A DNA stretch of 64,000 nt from Clostridiales bacterium (GCA_012840355.1 DULN01000004.1:78941-142940), one strand, 5' to 3'; positions 52,125 through 61,801 are shown, numbered from the stretch's first letter. Notes: a model not told the origin generated them from the sequence alone. Translations and numbers: made by a program.

Positions 52125-52424
52125 TTGCTATGTTTTGAGGGCTTTTGCGAGTACGCCAAAATCTCGGACCCGGCTGACAATACGGCGCGGCTCTGCTATG
52201 ACGCCGCCGTACAAGCCGCGAAAGACGCGGGGGTGCCCGGGTGGCTGTTCGAGCGCGGCCACCCGGTCCTCGAGCTTTTCGTCTACGCGCTCGCGCTGCA
52301 CTGGTATGACAACCGCGGGTTTACGCCGCTCGTCACGCTCGAGACGCTCGACGAGTATAGCAAACGAGTTTTAAACGGCATGCTTTGCTCGCTGCGTTAT
52401 CTTTCGGAGCCGGAGGAAGGCTGA
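52125..52424 (+). CDS. Head-tail connector, gp6-like
   Basis: 99 residues, all helical; DPADNTARLCYDAAVQAAKDAGVPGW and FVYALALHWYDNRG, with VLNGMLCSLRYL at the end, are typical of the HK97 gp6-like adaptor that binds below the portal. TTG start at 52125 with AAAGGAGGG upstream. Overlaps the next gene by one base. Confidence 0.87.
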   Translation: MLCFEGFCEYAKISDPADNTARLCYDAAVQAAKDAGVPGWLFERGHPVLELFVYALALHWYDNRGFTPLVTLETLDEYSKRVLNGMLCSLRYLSEPEEG

Positions 52425-52798
52425 TGGCTACCGCGAAAAACTACAATATCGGCGAACTGCGCACGCCGGTGATTATCGAAGAAGCCGAGACTACCGTAAA
52501 CGAAAACAACCGCGAGGTCACCGTATGGCGCCCGCTGTTTGGAGGAAAGCCGGTCTTTTGCAAGTGGTTACCGGTAACTTTCAAGGACGACTACAACGCG
52601 CGGATAATCGACCGCGACCGGGTGTTTTTATACGAGTCGGCGCTGCTCGTGATGCGCTACTCGCCACTCGTCACGCGCACCTGCAGGATTAAGAGGCTTG
52701 ACGAAGAGGTTCCCTACACCGTGGTGTCTGTTGAAAACGTCCGCGAGCGGGGCTTGTGGCTCGAGGTGCGCGTGTACCGCGAGGTGAACAGGCGTTGA
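52424..52798 (+). CDS. Phage head closure protein
   Basis: 124 residues of the SPP1 gp16/HK97 gp7-like head-tail joining family: NIGELRTPVIIEEAE at the N-terminus, VTFKDDYNARIIDRDRVFLYESALLVMRYSPLVTRTCRIKRLDEEVPYTVVSVENVRERGLWLEVRVYRE. ATG at 52424 follows GGAGGAAGG; an in-frame ATG at 52385 lies in the preceding gene. It plugs the portal after packaging. Confidence 0.85.
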   Translation: MATAKNYNIGELRTPVIIEEAETTVNENNREVTVWRPLFGGKPVFCKWLPVTFKDDYNARIIDRDRVFLYESALLVMRYSPLVTRTCRIKRLDEEVPYTVVSVENVRERGLWLEVRVYREVNRR

Positions 52799-53130
52799 CT
52801 ACCGACCAGCTTCTGCGCAAGCTGCTTTCTCCGATTGTGCCGACAATTAGGCACGGTGTCTACAGCGGCAACGAGGAAATATACATCACCTACACCTACA
52901 GCCGGCTCGGTGCGGCATTTGGCGACAACACCGCGCAAGCTGAGCGGCAGCTTATCATGCTGCACCTCTGGTGTCCTGACACATTCGACGAGACGGGGCT
53001 GGTCGAGCAAATCAAGTCGGCTATAGCAGGCTGCGAGGAATTTACCTACCCCGACGTAGCCGACACGTCGGACATCACCGGCAAGCGCTACACATTCGAG
53101 TTTGAGCGGCTGGGGGGGGGTGCACCTTAA
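52795..53130 (+). CDS. Tail completion or neck protein
   Basis: 111 residues from TTG 52795, overlapping the previous stop. LLRKLLSPIVPTIRHGVYSGNEEIYITYTYSRLGAAFGDNTAQAE and GKRYTFEFERLGGG fit the minor capsid/tail-completion position. The 3' end contains a run of eight G (53112-53119) that also serves as ribosome-binding site for the next gene, and might be slippage-prone. Confidence 0.75.
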   Translation: MTTDQLLRKLLSPIVPTIRHGVYSGNEEIYITYTYSRLGAAFGDNTAQAERQLIMLHLWCPDTFDETGLVEQIKSAIAGCEEFTYPDVADTSDITGKRYTFEFERLGGGAP

Positions 53131-53574
53131 ATGGTAACGCTTAGCGCATCGGGCGCCGCGCGGCTCGCGCTGACATTTGAGGAGCTTGCTAAGCTCCCCG
53201 ACGAAGTCCTTTGTGAGATGCTCGAGGCTGAGGCTGACGTCGTCGAGCCGGAAATCAGCCGGCAGGCGGAGGCGATGCTGCGCGGACCGTACTATGAGGG
53301 CGCGGTCGCAAAGGCGGTGTACCACAAGCCGCCGCGGCGCTCGGTTAAAAGCCAGAATATGCACATGTATATCTCCTTTAAAGGCACGCAGCACGGCGAG
53401 TCGATAGCGCGTATAGCCTACATAAACGAGTATGGTAAGCGAAACCAGCCGCCGCGGCCGTTCATTAAGACGGCTATCGAAAAAGCCGCTGACGCCGCAA
53501 TCGAGGCGGCGGCTGACGTGCTCGAGAATTACATCGAAAAATCCGCGGTGCAACTAAAATACCTTTTAAGCTGA
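53131..53574 (+). CDS. HK97 gp10-like tail-joining protein
   Basis: 147 residues of the HK97-gp10/tail-component family: EADVVEPEISRQAEAMLRGPYYEGAVAKAV, YINEYGKRNQPPRPFIKTAIEKAADAA. The NEYGxxxQPPRPFI motif is diagnostic. ATG directly follows the preceding stop. Joins the tail tube to the neck. Confidence 0.9.
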   Translation: MVTLSASGAARLALTFEELAKLPDEVLCEMLEAEADVVEPEISRQAEAMLRGPYYEGAVAKAVYHKPPRRSVKSQNMHMYISFKGTQHGESIARIAYINEYGKRNQPPRPFIKTAIEKAADAAIEAAADVLENYIEKSAVQLKYLLS

Positions 53575-53588
53575 CGGGAGTGTGAAAA

Positions 53589-54368
53589 GTGAAGCAGGAA
53601 TACGGCCTTAAGAAGTTTTACGTCTCGCGCATCAAGTCGGAGCCAGAAAAATCTTTGCCCGTATATGAGACCGGCATGATGCTCGAGGAGCTGGCGAAGG
53701 CGACGGTCAACCTAACGTTTGTCAAAGGCGAGTCGTACGGCGACAACAAAAAGTTCGAGACGCCGAGCGAGTTTTCGTCCGGCACGTGCACGATAGAGAC
53801 GCTCGGTATGACCGCGGCGCAGGAAAGCTACATATACGGCTCGCGCCTCGAGGAGGGCACGCTGGTGCGCCGCGGAAACGACCAGCCGCCGCTCGTGGGA
53901 TTCGCATTTTACACCACGCTTTACAGCGACAAGACCAAGAAGACCACCTACGAGGCGCACTTTTTCCCGAAAGCCTCGGCGGTGCCCGGCAACGACGACT
54001 ACTCGACCAAGGGAAGCTCCATCACCCTGAAAAACAAGCAGACGACCTTCAACCTATTCCTCGCGAACAACGACGCGTACGAGATAAAAAAGGAGTTCGA
54101 TAGCGAATCCGACGCCGATGCGTACTGCCGGTCGGTGTTGAACATCGGCGAGTATTACGAGATTAACATCGTCGTCTCGGGCAGCGGCAAGGTGACGCCG
54201 AAAGGGACGGCGTACGCCGCCGCGGGCGAGGATTTTGTAATGGCTATCGAGGGCGCGCCGGCGAAAGTGTACGACAACGGGGCCGACGTCACATCGTCTG
54301 TAGCCGGCGGGCAGTACGTCATCGCCGGCGTCGACGGTCCGCACAACATCGCAGTGATATTCGCGTAA
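53589..54368 (+). CDS. Major tail protein with extra C-terminal domain
   Basis: 259 residues. The first 185 match the phi13-type major tail protein: GLKKFYVSRI, ATVNLTFVKGESYGDNKKFETPSEFSSG, GFAFYTTLYSDKTKKTTYEAHFFPKA and TKGSSITLKNKQTTFNLF. The last 70 (INIVVSGSGKVTPKGTAYAAAGEDFVMAIEGAPAKVYDNGADVTSSV...) form a repeat-like beta domain that would decorate the tail surface, as in other siphoviruses. GTG start. Confidence 0.88.
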   Translation: MKQEYGLKKFYVSRIKSEPEKSLPVYETGMMLEELAKATVNLTFVKGESYGDNKKFETPSEFSSGTCTIETLGMTAAQESYIYGSRLEEGTLVRRGNDQPPLVGFAFYTTLYSDKTKKTTYEAHFFPKASAVPGNDDYSTKGSSITLKNKQTTFNLFLANNDAYEIKKEFDSESDADAYCRSVLNIGEYYEINIVVSGSGKVTPKGTAYAAAGEDFVMAIEGAPAKVYDNGADVTSSVAGGQYVIAGVDGPHNIAVIFA

Positions 54369-54413
54369 CCGGGCGGGGGGATTGTTCCCCCTGCCTTTAT
54401 TGTAGGAGGTTTT

Positions 54414-54812
54414 ATGGTACGCGGGGTTGAGTCCGTTTTATGCGGGCGGCCGGTGACGCTGGTGCTCGCTGGGCGCGTGTATTTTCTTTTGACCGAAAAA
54501 TACGGCAATATCGCCGACCTTACCGAGCGGGTACGCGCGGAAACGGCGGACTCGGTCGCGCTGACGTTTGACGTCGCGCGCCTACTCGCCGAGCAGGGCG
54601 AGCTTATCCGCCGCAAGCTCGGCTACGAGCCACGCGAGCTGCCTACCCAGGACGAAATCGAAGAGGCAGCGCTGACGGTGGACCCGCTTACGCTGGTTAA
54701 GCTGAAAAAGGACGTCAACGCGGCGATTTACGTTGGCATGAGCCGCGAGTTTTTGCCTGAGAAAATTGACCTCGCGCTGGTGGAGCTCGAAAAAAAAACG
54801 GGCGAGGGCTAA
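54414..54812 (+). CDS. Tail assembly chaperone gpG
   Basis: 132 residues, helical. LTEKYGNIADLTERV, TFDVARLLAEQGELIRRKLGYEP and PLTLVKLKKDVNAAIYVGMSRE mark a lambda gpG-like chaperone placed directly before the tape measure gene. Near its end is a run of nine A where a -1 shift leads to the longer gpGT product. Confidence 0.88.
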   Translation: MVRGVESVLCGRPVTLVLAGRVYFLLTEKYGNIADLTERVRAETADSVALTFDVARLLAEQGELIRRKLGYEPRELPTQDEIEEAALTVDPLTLVKLKKDVNAAIYVGMSREFLPEKIDLALVELEKKTGEG

Positions 54813-54952
54813 ACAGGGTCGACTACGCGCTAATGGCGCTGACCTGCGGGCTTTCGCTTGATGAAGCGATGGATGAGGCGCCGGGTTTTGTACTCGACCT
54901 ATACCACCGCTACTGCGAGATTCACGGCTTGGCAAGGGAGGAGGATGATTAA
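54414..54952 (+). CDS. Tail assembly chaperone fusion gpGT by -1 frameshift
   Basis: Slippery heptamer A-AAA-AAA (54791-54797) within the nine-A run. After a -1 shift, reading goes on from 54797 in the new frame: N-G-R-G-L-N-R-V-D-Y, then ALMALTCGLSLDEAMDEAPGF and YHRYCEIHGLAREEDD to TAA at 54950-54952, 179 residues in total. The second frame has no start of its own and looks like the usual T part (DEAMDEAP..., two bases before the tape measure start). This is the conserved lambda-type G/GT mechanism. Confidence 0.85.
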
Positions 54953-54954
54953 GC

Positions 54955-57900
54955 TTGGCTGAGCGTGTCATAGGCGTGCGGCTGGCCATTGAGGGCGAGA
55001 GCGAGTTTCGGCAGAAGGTAAAGCGCGTAAGCGAAGAGATAAAAGTGCTTACGTCGAGCCTCGACGCCGCGGCAGAAAAATACAAAGACAACGCGGACAG
55101 CGCCGAGGCGCTGCGCGAAAAGCTCATGGTGCTCTCCGACCTTTACGCCAAACAGCAGGAGAAGGTAAAGACCGTTTCCGATGCGCTCGAGAACGCCCGC
55201 GCTGCGGTAAGCAAGTATAGGCAAATCCAAGCCGAGCTCGAGGACGCGCTCGCGAAAAACAACGCGGCGCTGGAGAATCTTGACATGTCAGCCGAGGGCG
55301 CAGCGGAGGAGCATGAGCGGCTGGCTGAAAAGGCTGCGATGCTCACCATGGAGCTTGAGAAAAACCGGGGCTACCTTGAGGCGGCTGAGTCTGGCGTGCG
55401 GCAATGGGAGCGGCAGCTGAACCAGGCAAACCGCGAGCTTTACGCGACCGAAAACCAGCTCGCCGAGACCAACGCGCGGCTCGAGCAGGCAGAAGTGAAG
55501 ACGAAGAAAACCGCCGACGCGTTTGAGGCGCTCGCGCAGGCGCTTGTCGCGGCGGGCGTCGTCAAGCTGCTCGGCGAGGCAAAAGAGGCGCTGAAGGCGT
55601 GCGCGGACGCCGCTATCTCGTTCGAGTCGGCGATAACCGGCGTGTACAAGACCGTCGACGGCACGCCGGAGCAGCTGGCGAAGCTGACCGAGGACATACG
55701 CAAGATGGCGCTCGAGATACCGCTCGCGGTCGAGGAGATCGCCAGCATTGCAGAGGCTGCGGGCCAGCTTGGCATCGCGACTGAAAACATAGCGCCGTTT
55801 ACCCGCGTCATCGCTATGCTCTCGAGCTCGACGAACCTCACGGTCGAGTCGGCGTCGGAGTCGCTCGCGAAATTCGCGAACATCACCGGGCTCAGCGCCA
55901 AGGAGTACGACAAACTCGGCGCGGCGATAGTCGAGCTCGGCAACAACTTCGCTACGACCGAAAGCGACATCCTCAATATGGCTATGCGCATCGCGTCAGC
56001 CGGCACGCAGGTAGGGCTGACCGTCGATGAGATAGTTGGGTTTGCTGCGGCGCTTTCGTCGCTCGGACTTGAAGCCGAGATGGGCGGCACGGCATTCTCC
56101 ACCGCGATTAAGCAGATGCAGATAGCCGCCGAGACCGGAAGCGAGAAGCTCGACAAGTTCGCCGAGATCGCGGGCATGACGCGCGAGGAGTTCGTCAAGC
56201 TCTGGGGCGCCGACACCGCTGGCGCCATAACGGCGTTTATCAAGGGCCTTGGCAACGTCGAGGGCGCGGGCAAGTCTACTATACGCATGCTCGAGGACGT
56301 CGGGCTCAAAGGCGTGCGGGTGTCCGACACCTGGTCGCGCCTGTCACTCAACGCGGAGCTCCTCTCCGACGCGCTCGATATGTCAAGCCGCGCGTTCGAG
56401 GAAAACACCGCGCTCGTCGAGGAGGCATCGAAGCGGTATGAGACGACCGAAAGCAAGATAATCCTCTGCAAGAACGCGGCAAACGACCTCGCTATCGAGG
56501 TGGGCAACATCCTAAAGCCCGCGATTGAGAATTTCGCCGAGTTTGGCAAAGACGCGTTCGAGTGGGCTACCGATTTCGTACGCGACCATCCCGAGATATC
56601 GACGGCGATAATGGCTGTTGCGACCGCTCTCGGTACTTTCGTTGCGGGCGCCGCGGGCCTTTCGGCGGCGATTAAAGCTATCGAGCTGCTCTCCGGTGCG
56701 CTGGCGGGCCTGTCGCCGGCGGGCGCCATCGCCGTCGGCATTGGCGCGCTGGTCGCAGGGCTTGTAGCGTTCGCAGAGCTTCAGCCCGAGGCGGCGTCGG
56801 AGTCGCTCGCGAAAAGCTGGAAGTCGCTGTCGGAAGAAGTAGAGCGCTCGAAAGCGGCTTTTGAGGAGTCGAAGGCCGGGATTGAGCAGAACCGGGAAGT
56901 TACCGAAAAGCTGATAGACAGGTTGTCCGACCTCGCCGAGAAAGAAAGACGCACGGCTGAGGAAAAGCTTGAGATAAAGCGCATTGTCGAGCAGCTGAAC
57001 GCTCTCGTGCCCGACTTAAACCTCGCCTACGACGAGTTTACTGACACGATTACCCGCAACGGCGAGGCGATTGAAAGCCTCCGGCAGTCGCTTTCTGACC
57101 TCGCAAAGGAACGCTATCTGCAGTCGGAAATCGAAATCCTCACCGAGCGCTCTATTGAGCTGCTCCGAGAGGAGGCAGAAATCACAAAGCGGCTCAATGA
57201 GGCTAAGGAAGAGCACGCGCGAATACAAGAGGAGCTCAAAAACTCGTATAACGACTCCGAGCTCGTCTGGAACAAGCACACCGGCATAATCGGCTCGTTT
57301 ACCACGAAGACGAGGTTTTTAAACGACGAGTCGAAAGCTCTTGAAAAGACGATACGCGAGCTTGAGGACGCTCTGGCGGGCAACGCATCAGAGCAGGAAA
57401 AGCTCAACAAAAGATATGACGAGCTTCTAAAGGAGTCTGAAAAACTCAAGGGCGCGACCGAGGAGCTCGCGGGCGCTTTCGACGAGTCGCAGGCTGCGGT
57501 TGAGGAGTTCAACGCCCTGCTTGAGACCACCCGGGCTCGGTACGAGGAGCTCTACGAAGAGGCGCGCAAGAACATCGACAGCCAGGTCGGGCTGTGGGAC
57601 GAGTTTGTCGCCGAAGTCGAAAACGACGTGGGGCAGCTCGTCGAGATATGGCGAAAGCAGGCCGAGAACCTACGCGACTACAGCGACAACCTCCGGCGCG
57701 CGGTCGAGCTCGGCGTCGACGAGGGGCTTGTCAAACAGTGGTCGGACGGCTCGGCGGAGTCGGCAGCCTATGTCGAGCAGTTCATGAAAAAGGTCGACGA
57801 GCTGATAGCGCAGGAGGGCGAGATAGGCCCGAAGACCCGGCAGTATATCGACGAGTTTAACCAGGCTTACGGGCTGACGCAACAGGCGAAAGACTACTTC

Positions 57901-58680
57901 GCGCAGACGGTAGCCGACCTCGAGAGCGGGTATACCAAGCTGCAAAAACATGCCGAAGAGGCGGCGAAAAACACGGTAAAGGGCATAAACGACGTGCTTG
58001 AAGAGGTGCCCGCGGAGATGCAGAGGCAGGGCGTGCGCGCGGTGCAGAGTTTTATCGACGGCATAAACAGCCAGTCCTACGCGGTCGCGCACGCGGCTGA
58101 AAACTTGCGGCGCTCTCTCATGATGGGGCTTGGAGGCTTTATGGGCGTGCCGCTGCCGATTATGCCCGGCGTGCCTGTAGATGCCGCAAAACAAGCGGGC
58201 AAAAACACCGCCAATGGGTACGCGCAAGGGATTGAAATCGGGCTCGACGCTATTGCGGGTGCGGCGGAGTCGATGGCGCGTATGCCGGTTGATACGGTCA
58301 AAAAGGCGCAGGACATGCGCTCGCCGTCGCGCGTGATGATGATGCTTGGCGAGTACACGGTCGACGGCTACGTGCTCGGCATAAAGGAAAAGCTCGGCGA
58401 GCTTCGCGAAATATCAAGGCTTATCGCGCAAACGGCGGCAGAGGCTGTTGGCGGGAGCATGTACGAAAGGCTAACCGCGCTTACCGCCATTCCCCGCCTT
58501 ATCGTGCGGAATGATTACTCAGAACTTATCGCTGCCATACGCGCGCTTGAAAAGCCGGCGGTTTACACCACCAACGCGCCGGTGCTGAATTTCTACACGA
58601 ACGCAAACTTAAGCCCATATGAGGTGGCGCGCAAAGTGCGGCGGGAGCTGGAGGCGATGGCGAGATATGCCCGAGCTTAG
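54955..58680 (+). CDS. Tape measure protein
   Basis: 1241 residues from TTG 54955 with GGAGGAGG upstream. Residues 1-185 form a coiled coil; about 200-560 match the TP901-type tape measure core (ALEIPLAVEEIASIAEAAGQLG, STNLTVESASESLAKFANITGLS); 560-620 contain hydrophobic segments (TAIMAVATALGTFVAGAAGLSAA); the rest is mostly coiled coil with a compact C-terminal part (LMMGLGGFMGVPLPIMPGVP). At about 0.15 nm per residue it predicts a tail near 185 nm. Overlaps the distal tail gene by 14 bases. Confidence 0.95.
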   Translation: MAERVIGVRLAIEGESEFRQKVKRVSEEIKVLTSSLDAAAEKYKDNADSAEALREKLMVLSDLYAKQQEKVKTVSDALENARAAVSKYRQIQAELEDALAKNNAALENLDMSAEGAAEEHERLAEKAAMLTMELEKNRGYLEAAESGVRQWERQLNQANRELYATENQLAETNARLEQAEVKTKKTADAFEALAQALVAAGVVKLLGEAKEALKACADAAISFESAITGVYKTVDGTPEQLAKLTEDIRKMALEIPLAVEEIASIAEAAGQLGIATENIAPFTRVIAMLSSSTNLTVESASESLAKFANITGLSAKEYDKLGAAIVELGNNFATTESDILNMAMRIASAGTQVGLTVDEIVGFAAALSSLGLEAEMGGTAFSTAIKQMQIAAETGSEKLDKFAEIAGMTREEFVKLWGADTAGAITAFIKGLGNVEGAGKSTIRMLEDVGLKGVRVSDTWSRLSLNAELLSDALDMSSRAFEENTALVEEASKRYETTESKIILCKNAANDLAIEVGNILKPAIENFAEFGKDAFEWATDFVRDHPEISTAIMAVATALGTFVAGAAGLSAAIKAIELLSGALAGLSPAGAIAVGIGALVAGLVAFAELQPEAASESLAKSWKSLSEEVERSKAAFEESKAGIEQNREVTEKLIDRLSDLAEKERRTAEEKLEIKRIVEQLNALVPDLNLAYDEFTDTITRNGEAIESLRQSLSDLAKERYLQSEIEILTERSIELLREEAEITKRLNEAKEEHARIQEELKNSYNDSELVWNKHTGIIGSFTTKTRFLNDESKALEKTIRELEDALAGNASEQEKLNKRYDELLKESEKLKGATEELAGAFDESQAAVEEFNALLETTRARYEELYEEARKNIDSQVGLWDEFVAEVENDVGQLVEIWRKQAENLRDYSDNLRRAVELGVDEGLVKQWSDGSAESAAYVEQFMKKVDELIAQEGEIGPKTRQYIDEFNQAYGLTQQAKDYFAQTVADLESGYTKLQKHAEEAAKNTVKGINDVLEEVPAEMQRQGVRAVQSFIDGINSQSYAVAHAAENLRRSLMMGLGGFMGVPLPIMPGVPVDAAKQAGKNTANGYAQGIEIGLDAIAGAAESMARMPVDTVKKAQDMRSPSRVMMMLGEYTVDGYVLGIKEKLGELREISRLIAQTAAEAVGGSMYERLTALTAIPRLIVRNDYSELIAAIRALEKPAVYTTNAPVLNFYTNANLSPYEVARKVRRELEAMARYARA

Positions 58681-59530
58681 CCCGCAGCTGAGTTTTACGC
58701 TTGAGATTGGCGGCAAAACCCTTAAACTCGGCCGCGGCTCGGTCTACCGCTGGCTGTCGTATAGCGGCATCGAGGCGTCCGATATACAGCTTGATACTGT
58801 CGAGCGCGCGCAGCTGCCCGGCGCGTTTGTGCAGTCGCGACGTGTGGGCCCCCGTACGATAACTATTACCTTCAGCGTCTCGGACAAAAAGCGGACCGAG
58901 GAGCTGCGCCCTTGGCTGATTTCGTTTTTTAATCCATACAAGCCCGGGCGTCTCAAAGTGACAAGGAGCGGGGTGACAAGGGTTATCGATTTTTGGATTG
59001 CTGGCCAGCCGGAGTTTGTCCAGCCCAACATCCATGACGACCATTTGCATGTGACGGTCGAACTGCTCTGCCCCGACCCGTTCTTCCGCGACGAGGAGGA
59101 GACGGTTTATGTGTACAACAAGCTTGTGCCGCTTTTAACCTTCCCGTTTAACACTTTCAAAGGTGCAGGTATCTCTGCTGGCATTTGGCGCGACGAGTTT
59201 GTAGCCACGCTGAAAAACGACGGCGACGTCCCGACCGGTATACGCTGCACGCTTTACATTGAGGATTTTGTGATAAACCCGAAAATCTCGCTTGACGACA
59301 AATTCATCCGCGTGCTCGCGTCATTAAATAGGGGCGACGTGGTTGAAATCGTCACCGAGGCGGGAAACAAGACGATACTCATCAACGGCGAGGCGCGCCA
59401 CCTTTACGATTTGCGTTCGGTGTTCTTTGAGATACCCGTCGGGCAAAGCCGGCTTGAGATTTCAGCCGACGACGGCGCCGAGCATATGACTGCGCGCTTC
59501 GCCTTCGCCCGCAGGTGGCTGGGAGTGTGA
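58667..59530 (+). CDS. Distal tail protein (Dit/Siphovirus_Tail)
   Basis: 287 residues. GSVYRWLSYSGIEASDIQLDTVERAQLPGAFVQSRRVGPRTITITFSV and LRPWLISFFNPYKPGRLKVTRSGVTRVIDFW are hallmarks of phage Dit proteins, with a C-terminal galectin-like part (NDGDVPTGIRCTLYIEDF, VFFEIPVGQSRLEISADDG). It forms the hub at the end of the tail tube. ATG at 58667 overlaps the tape measure end; longer in-frame starts lie within that gene. Confidence 0.93.
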   Translation: MPELSPQLSFTLEIGGKTLKLGRGSVYRWLSYSGIEASDIQLDTVERAQLPGAFVQSRRVGPRTITITFSVSDKKRTEELRPWLISFFNPYKPGRLKVTRSGVTRVIDFWIAGQPEFVQPNIHDDHLHVTVELLCPDPFFRDEEETVYVYNKLVPLLTFPFNTFKGAGISAGIWRDEFVATLKNDGDVPTGIRCTLYIEDFVINPKISLDDKFIRVLASLNRGDVVEIVTEAGNKTILINGEARHLYDLRSVFFEIPVGQSRLEISADDGAEHMTARFAFARRWLGV

Positions 59531-59537
59531 TTTTGCG

Positions 59538-60629
59538 ATGACGGTCATTTTTCTTGACCCGGAGTTTAACCCGCTCAGCGCGCCGATTGACGACTTCCGC
59601 TCGCTCGTTTGGACTCGCAACTACTTCGAGCATGATACCTATGCGCTGGTGTTGAGCGGCGGCTATTTCGTCGTGGCTCGACATGCGCGCTATTTGTGGG
59701 CGGTTGACACCGGCAGGCTGGGGCTGGTGCTCGGCGTGCGGTACAGCGACGAAGGCGGCAGGCGCGAGCTGGTTGTGACCGGCAAAGGCGCCGAGGCGCT
59801 GCTCGACTTAAGATGCACGCTGCACACGACGACGCTGGCAGGCGAGCTTGAGCCGGCGCTGCGAGATCTGTTAATAAGGCACGCCCTAACCGGCGAGCGC
59901 GCGCTGCCGGGCGTTGTGCTTGACGCGCCAGCGGGGTTTAACCAGCCGATAAGAAAGCAGGTCACCGGCAAGCCTTTGGGCGAGATCATGTACGAGACGC
60001 TTATGCCGTTTGGGCTCTCGTACTACATGCGGTTTGACCCTGACGAAAAAAAGATATTCTTTGGGCTGTGGTCCGGCAAGGACCGCACTCAGTCGCAGTC
60101 ACAAAACACTTTCTCGGTGTTTTCCTCGTCGTTTGGCAATCTCCTCACCACCGAATACGTTTACGACCGCGAGGGCTACTACAACTTCGCATATGTAGCG
60201 GGCGAGGAGACCGGAGCGAATCGGGTAATAGTCGAGGTTGACCAAGGCCCCGTAGGCGAGGAGCGGCGAGAGGTCTTTATCGACGCTCGAGACTTGCGGA
60301 GCGAGTATACCGACGAAAATGGCAAAAAAAGAACGCTCTCCGCGAATGAATACCGGGAGGTGCTCAGACAGCGCGGGATTGAGAAGCTCGCGGAGATGAA
60401 CTACAAAGAGAGCGTCAACGCCGAAGTGGACGTCGGCGTGCTCAGGTACGGCGTAGATTTCGACCTCGGCGATATTTGCGAAATTGTCAACAGTGACATA
60501 AGCCTTACCTGGACGGCGCGCATCACTTCTATAGACGAGGTGTTCGAAAGCGACAAAATGCGTGTGGTGCCACGTTTTGGGGAGAAAATCAGCTTTATCG
60601 ACGTTATCAAAAGAGAGGTGCTAAGGTAA
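59538..60629 (+). CDS. Tail-tip protein, ReqiPepy6 Gp37-like
   Basis: 363 residues of the siphovirus ReqiPepy6 Gp37-like group, related to gp27/Tal hubs: VIFLDPEFNPLSAPIDDFRSLVWTRNYFEHDTYAL, GKGAEALLDLRC, LTTEYVYDREGYYNFAYVAGE and VEVDQGPVGEERREVFIDARDL. No peptidase domain is attached. Should form the tail-tip baseplate hub with Dit. Confidence 0.9.
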   Translation: MTVIFLDPEFNPLSAPIDDFRSLVWTRNYFEHDTYALVLSGGYFVVARHARYLWAVDTGRLGLVLGVRYSDEGGRRELVVTGKGAEALLDLRCTLHTTTLAGELEPALRDLLIRHALTGERALPGVVLDAPAGFNQPIRKQVTGKPLGEIMYETLMPFGLSYYMRFDPDEKKIFFGLWSGKDRTQSQSQNTFSVFSSSFGNLLTTEYVYDREGYYNFAYVAGEETGANRVIVEVDQGPVGEERREVFIDARDLRSEYTDENGKKRTLSANEYREVLRQRGIEKLAEMNYKESVNAEVDVGVLRYGVDFDLGDICEIVNSDISLTWTARITSIDEVFESDKMRVVPRFGEKISFIDVIKREVLR

Positions 60630-61801
60630 TGGCGATGCGTTCGGGCTTTTTTGACTCGACCGAAGTGGTCGAAACGGTCGGCGGCTTCCCGCGCGGAAAC
60701 AAAGCGGAGACTGCCGACTTTTTTGCCGCGTATTTTGCTAGTTTTGTAGGCAACGGCGTGCACATAAACCCGCCCGACAGCTTTAAGGTCAGCCCGGTTT
60801 CCGGGCTTACAGTCCGCATTGCGCCGGGCAGGTGCTTCATAAACGGCTACTTCGGCTGGGATAGTGAGTCCGAGGAGCACACGTTCGAACCGGATGTGGT
60901 TGCGCACTCCTATTGGCTTGTGCTTAGGCTCGACCTTGACGGCGGCTCGATTAAGAAGGTCTGGCTAACCGACCCGGCGCCAGGCGAGCTGCCGGTCCGC
61001 GAGGGCGATATATATGACCTTGTCGTAGCTCGGGTTGACGTCGGGGCGGGGGTCAGCGCGATTACCGAGATGATGATAACCGACTACAGAGACAACGCTG
61101 AACTTTGCGGGCGCGTCAAGTCACTCGTCGACGGGATTGGGCAGAACGTGGCGTACGCCGACGTCGCGGGCACGCTCGCCGAAGGTGCTATGGCGCAGCT
61201 TGTGCAGCGCGCCGGCAGCATTATGACCGGCCCGCTTACTCTGCATGGCGACCCGGCAAGCCCGCTGCACGCAGCCACGAAGCAGTATGTCGACAGCCGC
61301 GCGCCTCGGCTTGTCGAGCTGCGCAGGTACACTTCATCTGGCACCTTCAGGCCAAGCGAATATCCCTCGGTCGGCAACCGTTACCTTATCATGCTGCTCG
61401 GTGCTGGAGGGGGCGGCTATCAAGACTCAGACGGCAAATGGTGGTCGCCTGGCGGCAGCGCAGGCGGTTTGCTGTTTGTAGACTTCTACTACCCGCCAAA
61501 CTCGCCTATAACATCCTTCCCCGTTATAGTCGGCGCAGGAGCGTCGGGGTCAAACGGCGGCTCCACTTCATTTTGGGGGTTCAGCGTACCCGGCGGCAAC
61601 AAAGCGTCGGACATAAACAAGCCGGGCACTGGCGTGTCGGTCGCGGGCTTTACAAGCGAGTCCGGGCAGCAAAACTCGGGCGGCAACAGCTTATACGGCG
61701 CCGGCGCGACCGATACAACCTCGGCGGGCTACGGTGGGGGCGGCAAACGTGACAAGCCCGGCGGCAACGGGCTTTGTATTATTTACGGCTATGTCGCATA
61801 A
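60629..61801 (+). CDS. Tail fibre or receptor-binding protein
   Basis: 390 residues. N-terminal part (SGFFDSTEVVETVGGFPRGNKAETADFFAAYFASFVGNGV) attaches to the tail tip; a middle fibre-like part has AGSIMTGPLTLHGDPASPLHAATKQYVDSR, a common tail-fibre repeat; the C-terminal 130 residues are Gly/Ser-rich (LLGAGGGGYQDSDGKWWSPGGSAGGLL, NSGGNSLYGAGATDTTSAGYGGGG), typical of variable receptor-binding tips. Overlaps the previous stop by one base. Confidence 0.87.
   Translation: MAMRSGFFDSTEVVETVGGFPRGNKAETADFFAAYFASFVGNGVHINPPDSFKVSPVSGLTVRIAPGRCFINGYFGWDSESEEHTFEPDVVAHSYWLVLRLDLDGGSIKKVWLTDPAPGELPVREGDIYDLVVARVDVGAGVSAITEMMITDYRDNAELCGRVKSLVDGIGQNVAYADVAGTLAEGAMAQLVQRAGSIMTGPLTLHGDPASPLHAATKQYVDSRAPRLVELRRYTSSGTFRPSEYPSVGNRYLIMLLGAGGGGYQDSDGKWWSPGGSAGGLLFVDFYYPPNSPITSFPVIVGAGASGSNGGSTSFWGFSVPGGNKASDINKPGTGVSVAGFTSESGQQNSGGNSLYGAGATDTTSAGYGGGGKRDKPGGNGLCIIYGYVA

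Noticed and set aside
53112..53119. Eight-G run as a programmed frameshift site
   Set aside because: Either shift adds only a few residues before a stop; it more likely serves as the ribosome site of the next gene.
55440..56741. 433-codon minus-strand open frame
   Set aside because: Shadow of the tape measure gene caused by high GC content; Ser/Ala-rich and without motifs.
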